Assembly: GCA_013398175.1 (NCBI GenBank)
Contig: VZRZ01001077.1
Span: 419,552-483,551, forward strand
Direction of reading: 5' to 3'
Length of the DNA: 64,000 nt
Origin: Climacteris rufus
Lineage: Eukaryota > Chordata > Aves > Passeriformes > Climacteridae
Part shown: piece by piece, positions 34,893 to 45,732 of the stretch
Layout: the number at the start of each line of letters is the position of its first letter
Numbering within the stretch: the first letter of the stretch is position 1
The notes under the pieces: model-generated
Databases searched by the model: none
Seen by the model: only the letters and a program-made list of their open reading frames with translations
Told to the model about the DNA's origin: nothing
Program-made: the position numbers and the translations under genes

Positions 34893-36837
34893 AGTCAGTG
34901 GCAGGAATCTCTTCCTGGGAGAATTCTTCAGCAGTGTAAAATACTGCTTGAGTCCTCTGAACAGCTTTGAAGCAACAATATAAACAACACCATTTGAGAG
35001 TCCTTCTAAATACAATTTTGGGACTGGAACAGTACTTTAGGATGAACACGTATATCCATGGAGAAATTAAGACCTGGATCCAAGGCACATCAAGCTTGGC
35101 CTTTGAATACCCATAAACCATTGGCAGCTGCTCAATTTAATTAATTAGCTCTTGTTTCAACCATCTAAAATGAAAGACAGGCATGATAGATGTGTGCACT
35201 GATTGTTTCTAAAAGAGTGCAAAATAAAGGCCTCAGGTGGAAGATATTGAGAGTATTTGGGCCTAAATCCCACCCTTCTACCCAAAGGTGTAGACTGAGG
35301 TACAGCAGGATTTTTCAGAAATGCCTTTTCACTTCCATCATATAAGTGAATTCACTGAAATTTGGTCTAATGCAGTAATTCCCGAGGAGATTAGGTACTA
35401 ATCTGCATCTTTACACAGTTTGGAAATCCCTTTAAACAATGACAAACTGGGAATTCCCGATGCTTTCCGAGCACAGCAAAGTCTTTATTTTAATGGGATC
35501 TTCGCAGTCAGGAATCCTGTTTCTGCATTAGTTTGCTCCCAACATTTTTTTACTAATGACAATTTTCCTTCAAAACATTTAATAAGTTGCAGAATATTTC
35601 TACATCTCTAAAAATATTGTCAAGATATTGTCAATCTTCTTCAACTGCCAGTCCTTATAAGATACACTTTCCACTTCTAAGTTGCTCTACTAGAACCTCC
35701 TCATGTAGAATTTGGACAAATCTGTTTATTTTTACAAAGAGCAAATGGCCTTGAGTAGGCTGCAGTGAGTGGGCAGAACTCAGGACTTAAAATCTAGTGC
35801 AATTTTTGGAGGAAAAGAGGCTCCCAGAGACAGATGCCCACCTTTCCCATTGTCTCTTACAAGATATGGAAATATTTCTTTTTGCTTTTGTCTGGGGTTT
35901 TTTGTTGGTTTCTTTGAGGGATGTGATGGTGGTGGTAAATGGTAATAAAAAGCTACTTTATGTAACTACTTTGGGATCTGTTTTCTGGGAATTAACACTT
36001 TTCTTCACAATTAGCATAAAGAACAGATTTTTGTACCAGGTAGACCCAGCTCTAGTTACTAAGAATTTTGTGCTTTTAGAAATTAATTGGTAGATATTCC
36101 AAGTGCTGACTTGGGATTTGCACAACATTCATCCCAAGATTAATGGAAAGCACATGGTAAAAACTCCACAAATCACCTGGAAAATGTATCCTAAGCAGCA
36201 ACCTGCTAAGGGACAGACTCTCTTTGCTTTCACATGGGGAAATCCATTGGTATTAAGGGCACTGTTAATCCTGAGGCAGGATAATAAAATCTGCCTCGTC
36301 TTCCATCAAGGGTGAGAACTTTGAGAACTTCCACAGCAATTTTTCATTCTCTGAATTTGTTCCCAACGTATTATTAGAAGTCTGCAGAAACATTCAGTGC
36401 TGGATAAGCCTTCTCAGTGTATTCAAAGTCGTACTCGATGCAATGTAAGAAGCGGTTTGGCCTTTTAAGAAAACCATCAGTTCAAAGTATTTTCAGCATA
36501 ATCCAGGACACTAAATCACCAGCTAAATAGAAACATTTACTGACAGCTTAAGTACAAACGTTTTATTGTGAAGAGCAATGAATGTAATGACCAGAGCTGT
36601 AGCCTCTTGGTCTGGCTAAACAAGGTGGTGGCGTTGGTGGGTACATGTGATTAAAATGTCATTGCCAGGGCCAAGCTGGCAGCTAAAAAGGAAACAGGAA
36701 GAGTCCCCACCAGGCCTAGGAAGGCTTTTGAAGGGCTTTAATAACTTCTGTCCGTATGGGTCTAACAGAGATAGACTTATTTACTCTTAAAGGGCAAAAC
36801 AATCCATCAAAGTCAATAACGCTGTTCTAAAGTTTAG
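34893..36837. other. AT-rich unique stretch
   Basis: No gene recognised. A forward frame of 98 codons (35797-36093) is hydrophobic but unidentified. The segment 36590-36740 is slightly GC-rich. Confidence 0.5.
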
Positions 36838-36899
36838 GGTTGGACTTGATCGTCTTTGCGAGTCCCTTCCAACTCAGGATATTCTGTGAAATCTGTGAA
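36838..36899 (+). mobile_element. CR1 3' tail remnant, forward
   Basis: GGTTGGACTTGATCGTCTTTG, GAGTCCCTTCCAACTCAGG and ATATTCTGTG-AAATCTGTG match the last ~60 bases of a CR1 of the 'TTGGACTTGATGATCTT' type, ending in degenerate octamers. Confidence 0.85.
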
Positions 36900-38379
36900 A
36901 GTTTAATAAAATGTAAGACTATCACAAGCTGCTCCCAAATCAATGAGCCATCTCAAAACTGACTGAACAAACCAGCCTTAACAGCAAAGGTTTGCATGTC
37001 CACACAAAACCATTTGTGCTTGCTTTAATCCAGTCCAGACCAGCTTTATTTTCACTGGTACCAGTCTCCATAGTGGTGCCAGTGCAGCAGCACTCATGGG
37101 GTCACCCAGGGACCCTCCTGGTTGGGACCTTCCCCTCCAGACCTTGTGTTCCTGCAGTGACACTGCTCTTGGCTTCCAAGTACACTGAATGGGGCAAAGG
37201 ATTGTAATTAAACCGTACAGCTGCACCCCCGGAGCAGATCCAAATCTGAGTTACTGTCCTGTTAATCAAATTGCAAATATTTTATTAGTTAGTGTTTTAG
37301 TCTAAAAAAACAAAAAACCAAAACAAAACAAATTCTAGTTCAATGCCTTTATTTTTCCTCTGCCTCTTTTCATGCTGCAAGCTTCTGCTTTCTCATCACT
37401 ATTCTTCTCCAATAATCTCATTAATGTTGGGCCTCATTGCAGTGCTTCTTACCAAGTATCAAAGCCGACCAGGAAAAAAAAGCCAAACCCAAACCACTTT
37501 CACATCCCAAACCCTGCAGAACTGTTTCACTACTTTGTAGCTCAGTGTCATGCACAGAAGGCTGCAGAAAGGTGACAAAATCATTTTGCAGCACCAGTTC
37601 TGGAGTTTACTACACATGAAATGACAGGTCAGTGATTCTGACAGCCAGTCTCTATTCCCCAGGACTTAAAGAAATAGAACTGTAACATACTACCTTCATA
37701 TCTCCAGAGAAAAAGGAAAGAAAAAGCAGTTTATGTGTTTAAAGACGGGGTTTACACACTGCAAAATTTTTGATGAGAATAATTTGCAAAATTCACTCGT
37801 ATTTGGAAGAAGCAGACAAGTGTCTTCAGGTCCCTCATGCTCTGCATCTGACGCCAGCAGGTTCTTCCCCTGAAAAAAAAAACCAGCCAAAAGAGCTCAT
37901 CCTTTGTTAGGCAGAAAAAAAGATATGATAGTGTTATAATTACAATTATAATCAAAGACTTGTAGCAGAAAAAAGGTGGTATTCTGGCTCAGCTGAATTA
38001 TGCAATATTGCATACAAGTTCAAATATTTAAAATGCGAAGGACATGGTTGTTTTTTGGGTTTTTCTGCCAACAATCTATGTTTGTATGATTTGAGCTTTT
38101 TATTTTCTCTTTAGCTTTCAAAATTAAAATAGTGATACTATAAACATACCTAAAGGGAGAAGTGGCCACCAATCCATGTAAAACCCACTAGTGTTGTCCT
38201 TCTTGCATCAACTTTTAGTATTACTGGGATTGCAGTGAAACAGTGAATGTTTTAGTTGTACTATTAAATAAAAAATGACAGCATTGAGGAAAGAGGAAAA
38301 GGAAATCAGCTCAGGTGGAAAAAATAGTTAAAAACTTCTCTATGCACAGACACTTTTGTAGTTATTTTCTGAGTATTTA
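36900..38379. other. Unique stretch
   Basis: No gene recognised. A patch at 37040-37200 is GC-rich and open on both strands for 70-80 codons. An A-rich run with several AAAACAAA words lies at 37303-37330. The rest is AT-rich. Confidence 0.5.
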
Positions 38380-38450
38380 GATATGCTATTACTATATATT
38401 ATTATATTATTATGTGTTATTATTATATATTAATTATTGTATATGTGTTT
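38380..38450. repeat. AT-rich low-complexity (TAT/TTA) run
   Basis: About 70 bases made almost only of A and T, with repeated TATTATTAT and TATATTA words. Confidence 0.8.
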
Positions 38451-39493
38451 ATATCTGCTGTATAGGATGTTCTCACATATAACACATCACACCAGGATAT
38501 TTGCACTACTTCTTCAATGTTGTTAAACTGTATTTTATTTTACTGCCATTAACTAACAATGAGCAGGTCTGCCCTTCCGTAAAATACTTCATTACCCAAT
38601 TTTCCAGGAACCAGAGTTGAGAGAAAGTGCAGGAGAGTAGAGCGTGTTTTATTCAATTATCCATGTGTGCTGTGTGATGAGGGAGTTGCCATGATCGGCT
38701 CAGCTTTTTGTTGAAAAAAGTCAATTATCAAGCACTGAAGTATGCATTGACCTGTCAGCTCTTACAGTAAGGCTGCCTCAGGGCAGCCTTCTCTTGCATT
38801 CCTCCCTCCAAGTCAGAATTTCTTTTTAATCCACATAGTTGGAGCATTGAAGCATAACCTGTTCCTTCCTTAATTGATTCTAAAGTATATTGTTAGAAAA
38901 AACCCCAATACCTTTAACAGTCCTTTAAATCTAGAGTTAAATTATGTTTAAGTCAATGCAATTTAGGCAAAGGTCTTAGGTGGGGTACATGTTCCAGGTT
39001 TTAATGAATGGGAGACTGCAAACCAAATCACCCCAGTGAAAATGGACAAAGCTGGAAAGAGCAGGAAACCCCATCACAAATGCTGTTTTCTCTCCCAGCT
39101 GAAGCTTTGCTTTTGTTAATTTTTTCTATCAGCTACGAAGTGTGACCAGATATTAGTTGTCTGAATAAAAGGGCATTAGTAGTTGAAAAGGAAATGTACT
39201 CCAAGATGAAATGTCTTAGATTTTTCAATATTCTTTACAAGTGATATAAGTCCTAGAGTACCAAAAACTGATGTCTCAGTTCCAGAGGGTGTGATGGCAA
39301 CTGGCTCTGCTTAATTGAAGAGATGTACAACTTTTTAGTAGGAAATAAAATTCAGAGACATTGCTTTAGGATACCATTGAAACCATGTGCCTCAGCACCT
39401 TATATCAGATTCATTTAATTTAAAGGTTTTTTTCAGACTTTTGACTCAGTTTGGATAGGTCTGGTATCTGTCTACACATATTCCCCAGGAGAC
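38451..39493. other. Unique stretch with CNE-like block and hairpin
   Basis: No gene recognised. The segment 38650-38830 is complex, with TCAATTATCAAG and ATGCATTGACC words, and it contains the strong hairpin annotated at 38769-38790. The remainder to the CR1 tail is ordinary. Confidence 0.5.
38769..38790. repeat. GC-rich hairpin, 9-bp perfect stem
   Basis: AAGGCTGCC (38769-38777), TCAG loop, GGCAGCCTT (38782-38790). The stem is exact and GC-rich for this region, with a tetraloop, and would be stable in RNA. Pairing does not extend outward, so it is too short for a pre-miRNA. No T-run follows that would suggest an RNA polymerase III terminator. Confidence 0.8.
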
Positions 39494-39600
39494 AGTCTTG
39501 GTCTTGAGAAAGGTGACCCTGCCCATGGCAGGGGATTGGAACCAGGTGTTCTTTAAGATGTCTTCCAACACAAACCATCCTGTGATTCTGTGATTCAATG
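39494..39600 (+). mobile_element. CR1 3' tail, forward, diverged
   Basis: GTGACCCTGCCCATGGCAGG, GGATTGGAACCAGGTGTTC, TTTAAGATGTCTTCCAACAC, AAACCATCC and TGTGATTCTGTGATTCAATG identify the last ~105 bases of a CR1, ending in two to three octamers. Confidence 0.93.
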
Positions 39601-41668
39601 ACATTTTAGAAATATTTAGTCAGATCCATTAACAGAAGATCCATTCTGAATCACAACAATACTTGTACTCCAGTTTGCAAGGACAGACATACAAACACTG
39701 ATAGGCCAAATTTCAGAGTTGAAAGATAAACCTTTCTTGAAGTTCATATGAGGGAAAGCAAAACATGGGAGAAAGCCAAACTGAATAGAAAGGATTGGAT
39801 TCTACAACTTTTCAGTGTAAAGATGGGTGCCTGATATAAGACTCATTTGCAAGGCCAAAAGTTTGCTATGTATTGTCAGTGTATTTCTACTAATTCATGA
39901 TTACAACCCTATTCATTAGCTAAAACAATTTAAGAAAGACATAGATATGGCAATTCTATAGAAAAACAAACATCTGCAGCAATCACCACTGGATTCTTGT
40001 TGCTGTCTGTGGCAACTTGCTTTTCCTGCCCATTCTTCTACCTGCCCCCCATGGATTTCTGCCCACCTCCCTTGCTCTGGCTACATCATCCATGGTCTCA
40101 ATGTGCTGCAGGTGCCAGGGGTAACTTTTACTTAGTCTTCTTTCAGCACTTCTCTTTGGACCTTTTTTCCAACCTGGAAACTTGCACATGCTTTAGTCTA
40201 GACATGAATACACTGTCTGTTTTTGCTCCTCAGACAGCATCTTTTCACAGTAACTTCTCTCTTTATAGCTGAAAGTGGAACCTTGATATTTGCCATTGGG
40301 GAAATGGAGGGAAAAACACCACCACTTTGGCGGTCCCAAGCCTCTGCTTTCCTGGGTATCCATCCCTTACCCAAATGCTGGTGGTGGACGGTGCCACTGA
40401 TGAATGCCACTGTAGGGAAAAGGATGCCATAGTGCACAGCCCCAGTGATTGCCCCTGGCAATTCCTCACTGACCCCAGAACTGAGGAGGCTGGAGTGTGT
40501 TCCTGAGAGACAGCCATGTCCTGCTGGGAGCTGCACTAGCGCGGTCAAATCAGGAGTTTGAGGCAAACTTGGTGCCTTGGTGCCACTTCCACACCCTACC
40601 CCCACACCCACCTTGGTCCTGAGGCTGCTAGGAGACAAGGCCATCTTATTTCTACCCTGCTCCTCTGTGTCCTGGCTCCTCCCTGAAACAGAACAGCTGC
40701 CAGCCAAGGTTTCAGTATACCTGAAAGAAGTTAAAAACTATTACTAATGATGCTCAATTTCTTTTCCTCTGGCTGATTTCTAGGATGTCAGGGTAAGTAC
40801 ATTCCATCCCAAATGTACCGTCTCCTAAAGGCTGCTGAATTCCTCCTTGAAGCCTTGCTCTGTTCATCACTCAGTACCCAGCTTGTGCCTCCAGCCCAGG
40901 CCACATTACTACTCACGGTTCATGAGCGCTAATACAGATTTTGTTTGAAAAGCCACACGTTAGCAAACCACAGTTATTTGCAAGCCTGGCCCAGGGCTAG
41001 TGTCAGACATCAACACATAGGCAGCACAGATATTTTATTTAATTAAGTCATGCCATCTGGGCCAACAATGAAGGCACTCATATGCTTTGCCTTTGCTTTC
41101 AGACTGTGTAGTGCTCTGATCCCCCAAAATTGTTCTGAAAGTCAAATCTCCATGGAATTTAAAGAACACTTTCAGCTGTTACTTGCATTAGACTGAATTT
41201 CTGCTGCAACATACTCGGGATTTTTCCTATCCTAATAAAGTGAGTCAGATTTATGTGCCTTAGTTTCATCCCAATGCTGTGTCCACCATGCAGGAAATTA
41301 CTAATGAGCAACTAAAAGGACTGTGCTATATATAGTAGGTGTGTGCACTACCACATAGCCACCACCGTTTTCTGCCAAAGGTTATTTGCTATAAAAAACA
41401 AAGGTAGCGCCAAGCAGCCGGGCATTAGACACGGGGAGTGGCTCCTGGTGCTCCGTAGGCTCTGCAGACTGCAGTGTTACTGTCCATGTCTACAAACCCT
41501 CTCTGCAAAAATTGTACTTTCTTCCAAATCAAGGGTTTCCTAATGCACCCACAATGAACAGGAACCAAACCAAAAAAAATGTGACAAATATGAGCTCAGG
41601 TCTTCAGAAAGTAGAAAAGCTTAAAGGATGTTGAATGTCCTGATTTAGTTTTGGGGCTCAAAGAAATT
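39601..41668. other. Unique stretch with GC-richer middle
   Basis: No gene recognised. From 40200 to 40710 the DNA is GC-richer and open on the reverse strand for 169 codons (40198-40707), with no recognisable domain. A possible 9-nt microexon between strong splice signals lies at 40784-40792. The rest is ordinary. Confidence 0.5.
40784..40792 (+). other. Possible 9-nt microexon
   Basis: A branch-point-like TACTAAT (40742-40748) lies 36 bases before an AG (40782-40783) and is followed by a pyrimidine-rich stretch. Nine bases GATGTCAGG follow, then the strong donor GTAAGTA (from 40793). If spliced on the forward strand it would insert three residues in frame. No flanking exons are visible in this window. 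The pattern could also be chance, or a decoy/recursive splicing element. Confidence 0.2.
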
Positions 41669-41978
41669 ATAGAATCATAGAATCCCAGAATGATGTGGAC
41701 TGGAAGGGACCTTAAAGCTCAACTCGTTCCCACTCCCTGCCATGGGCAGGCACATCTTCCACTAGACCAGGTTGCTCCAAGTCCCGTCCAACCTGGCCTG
41801 GGACACTTCCAAGGATGGAGCAGCCACAGCATCTCTGGGCAACCTGTGCCAGGGCCTCACTCTCCTTCTAGTCAAGAACTTTCTAATCTAAACTTTTCCT
41901 CCTTCAGTGTAAATCCATTCGCCCTTGTCTTATCACTACACGTCCTCCTGGAAAGTTCCTCTCCCAGCCTTCCTGCAA
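41669..41978 (-). mobile_element. CR1 LINE 3' region, reverse
   Basis: TATAGAATCATAGAATCCC (octamers), TGGACTGGAAGGGACCTT, CCCTGCCATGGGCAGGCAC, CTTCCACTAGACCAGGTTGC, CCAACCTGGCCTGGGACAC, CATCTCTGGGCAACCTGTGC and CATTCGCCCTTGTCTTATC. About 310 bases of the 3' region are present. It differs from the copies at 26.5 and 33.4 kb by the 'CCACTAGACCAGG' variant, so it belongs to another subfamily. Confidence 0.96.
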
Positions 41979-41983
41979 ACTCA

Positions 41984-42019
41984 ATTCAGGAAAAAATCCA
42001 GATTCAGGAAAAAATCTGT
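41984..42019. repeat. Tandem duplication of an 18-bp unit
   Basis: ATTCAGGAAAAAATCCAG (41984-42001) is repeated with two changes at the end (42002-42019). It sits directly at the 5' boundary of the reverse CR1 copy. Confidence 0.85.
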
Positions 42020-42626
42020 ATAGCCCAGCACCAGCTGTGGTCTGAACCCAAACACAGCATGCAGTCACACACCTCCATCATGTTAAATGTGATGGGCAGA
42101 CTGTCTCTGTCACTCTAAAAAGCTATAGATTCCTACACAGTCTGACAACACTCGTGTCAAACAGGGTTAACACCCCAGAAAACACAGAAACAATGCACAG
42201 GCAGAAACTGCGCACCTGCAGACTGTTCAAGTTAGTCTTAATTGCCCTTTATCCAGACTGTGACATTTCCACCTTGTTTATGGGAAGTTTACTGGTCCTT
42301 CTCGATGATGGGTGGTGTGGACCACCACACTTACCCAGAGTCATGATATATGGTTACAGTGTGACTCATAAATGTTTAAAATTAATTAAAGTGTTTCAAT
42401 AACCTGACTGAAATATTTTTAGCAAAGTTTAATAACTGTGGCTGAGATGCAGAGTTGAGCCAGAGGTAATTCAGTCACCATGCACCCCTGATAAGTGCTA
42501 CCATTACTCTTTATTTGATATAGGGAAGATTTTATCATGCAAATCAAATTAAATAGGAACTCTTTTGCTGAACTGAGGCCTAAGCCCATGGAAATGTAAT
42601 TTTTGTTCACTATTTTAAACAGCATA
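42020..42626. other. Unique spacer
   Basis: No gene recognised; open frames under 85 codons without domains. Confidence 0.5.
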
Positions 42627-42682
42627 AGCATGTCTATACTAGCATGTCTATACTAGCATGTCTTACTTAGCATGTCTATAAT
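42627..42682. repeat. Minisatellite, four copies of a 14-bp unit
   Basis: AGCATGTCTATACT occurs at 42627-42640 and 42641-42654 (identical), then AGCATGTCTTACTT at 42655-42668 and AGCATGTCTATAAT at 42669-42682. It is a short tandem array that could vary in copy number. Confidence 0.95.
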
Positions 42683-45600
42683 ATTCAGCTTTTCAAAGTT
42701 CTAGAAGGACATGTTCACCAAATTTTTGAGAGGTAAGAAAGTAGAGAACACAAGCTACAATCAAAGAACTGTTATGTCACTCTCTAATTACTGGATCTCT
42801 GGGAAGCTACCCATGTCTTTGTACTTCCCAGTTACAATTTACATCTGACTATATGAAACAATTGATTCTAACACATGTATTTCAGCATCAAAAAAACACA
42901 TCTCCATGTTATTAAAAACAAAAATCAACCCATATATCCTGGGAAATGGCATCACTGAACATTTTCAAGGGAAAGAGTATTTTTACATCCTTATTTTCCA
43001 AGTTTCTGTATTTAGCAATGCTGGGCAGAAAGTCAAACATTTCCTTTTTGCTTCAGCAGATGCGAACTGCTGAAACTTCTCACGCTCTTGCTACCATCTC
43101 ACATTAACAGAGCAAGAGTAAGTGCTCCTAAGTACTGCAAAAATATCAGCATTAGAGACATGAACAGCAGATGGATGCTCCAGTCAAGCACTACTTAGTA
43201 CCATCAGCAAGAAACACTCAGGAATCAAGGACACCTGCAAATTAATTTCCTTAACATCAGGCATAATCTGGGCTACCGCGAGCTGCCTATTGTTCTATTA
43301 TTATGGCTCTTACTATTTAAAACAGTTTTAATGGATCCAAAAGAAGTGTAACAGCAGAGGTCATTATGAAATATTTCCCTGATGTACTTGATGCTCTTTT
43401 TCTGTGCTTCCAAAAATACAATCAAATTGTTTTAACATAGCTGGTCTATGTAGTAATGAGCTTAGAAATATCAAGCAGTAATAAAGATACTGTACAGAAC
43501 AGCAAAACATGCTGGGGAAATTAAAGAATTGGAATGAGCTTTAGCATGTCAGCTGATAAATCAAACAAAAAGGCCAGCATTGTTATTAGTAATTGGTTAA
43601 AAAAAAGAGTACAATCACTGAAAGCCAAGTGTTCAGAAAGTATTCAAAATCAGGCAGGTCAGGAACAGCATTTAAATATTTCAGAAAATATTTAAGAGGA
43701 TATGAATATTCTTACAAAGAGTTAAGGACTGAAAAATTGACTTCGGACTTATCTGCTCAAATTTAACCTAAAAGAATCAAAGAGTGAGTTCCTTGTAGAA
43801 GTACAGTTTCTTTTTTTTTAAAAGAAAATTTGGACAGCTAAGTAAGCACAGGGTTGGGGGAAAAAATTGAAGCTGGGAATAATAGAAAACAGCACATTTG
43901 GGTAAATAGGAACTCTACATATTTATACATGGCCTGACTGGGAATGAAATCAAAGCAGTGTTTTCTTCCATGTATCACAAAGAATCCATATATGTGATAT
44001 ATAAAGTCAGTATTGCAAAGGGCACTTATCAGACGTGCCAGGCAATTCACATCTCTGTCTCCCAAAGCTGAAGAAACTTTTAAAAGACTGAACACAAAGA
44101 ACAAGTTTCATGACAGTGAGACAGAAGTGGTTCAATTTTCCCAATTTAAAAATATTCTGGAAACCTTAAATGTAGCTTGAAGGTATTGAAGGTCCATGTC
44201 CCAGAGCTCACTGCTGCAGGAACTGTCCCGATTTCTCTGTGGTGCCAAGGCTCAGAAGCTGGTTAGCTGAAAGTTTCTCTGTCGTGGACACAGAAGATAA
44301 AGCAGACAAGCAGCAACGGCCAGAAACCAGACAGAATTTTTTGGCAACATTGTAGGAAAACATTTTGAGAAAGGACAACTGGATAGTGAGCAGACAGACA
44401 GGAGAAGGGCTGTTATGGCAGCAACGCGTGGGTCAGGCATGGAAATGTCCTTAATGACACTGGAAAATATCAGGAAAGAACTCTTGCTAAGGTATAATGG
44501 GAACTACTGGGGTATTGTACATCTTTATAGAGTTTAAACAATTGTGCTTTAGAAAGTGCAGTTATGGTGTATAGACCTTTTGATTTGTGAAGCGCAGGGT
44601 GCAAAGATTATCAGGATTTTGGTCAATTTATGAAGACCTTGAAAAGCAGGAGGAATTATTGTACGAGAATGGCAATTTCTACATTCAAATTCTGGAAAGT
44701 TGTGTTAGCCATCCAAAACAGGGTGTTGGTAAGCATGTAGAAACAGCAGATAAAATCACAGTATGCTAAACTGAAAACCAGACTGGACATGAGTGTAGCC
44801 TGACTTGAGCATGTTGAAATCAGTGGGATTTTAAAATCTGTGTTTGTTGCTTTCCTGGTTGGGATTAATATGTTTTATAATGCCAAAGCAACAGCTTCAT
44901 AATGACAGAGGTTCAGTCTTTCTGTCTCTCTTAGTCCTCTTTTAGCACCCGGGACTGCATTCTTTGGGCTGTGCCATGACACACACATTTTGAACTTTCT
45001 CTCAATCTCTGGTTTTACCCATTTCTGTGGGAACACAGATCTAAGGTATAAATTTACATGTGAGTTTGGAGCATTAAAGTCAGTCTGCAAGTAACAAGAT
45101 TTCAGCCAAACAGGAAAACAAAAAATTTTCTCACTGCTGAGAAACCCTTGCCAAGGATGCTTCAATTGTATAGCTCTTGTAAAACAGCTTAAGACAAAAT
45201 TTGTAGTTTCTACATTTACTGCTTAGAGGTCAATTTCTACGCTTTATTTTTTTGGAAACAAAGGAACAACGAAAAGGAAGGGAACTCTATGAAGAAAAGG
45301 TTACTGAATTCTACACCTTTCTGCAAAAAACAATGCACAAAATTTTGTAAATGCAAGTCAAGATGAAAGCTGGACATAATTTGTTCACGCTCTAGCTCCA
45401 ATATTAAAGTGTGTCATTGATACCATTTCAAGACTCTGATAACTCACAGAGCTATTCAAGATCAACTTATTTCTTCTTTTTGGCCAATAAAGTCTTCATT
45501 GCTTAACAGTTGCCACATTGAGGAGCACCTCTCTCTTACGTAAACTTTTATGAAGGAAATAAAATTATCCTGTTGTAACCCAAGATTTGGTTTTCATATT

Positions 45601-45714
45601 TTTGTGGATTGTGAAGTGGTATCAGCTGTTGGTTGAATTTTTAATCTAAAATTAAAATTTCAGACAGTTATTTAAAGTCATGAGCACAACTGTTAGCCTG
45701 CACAGACATACAAA
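42683..45714. other. AT-rich unique stretch
   Basis: No gene recognised. Short inverted arms TTCAGCAG/CTGCTGAA lie at 43052-43074. The blocks 43250-43340 and 43430-43620 are non-repetitive, with Sox-like ATTGTT and homeodomain words. Small frames at 44587-44769 and 44875-45165 show no domain. Confidence 0.5.
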
Positions 45715-45732
45715 CATACACACACACACGTC
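45715..45732. repeat. Short (CA)n run
   Basis: About seven CA units, slightly interrupted at the start (CATACACACACACACG). Confidence 0.85.

Noticed and set aside
38769..38790. Hairpin considered as a pre-miRNA
   Set aside because: The stem is only 9 bp and pairing does not continue outward, far short of the ~22-bp or longer stem of a miRNA precursor.
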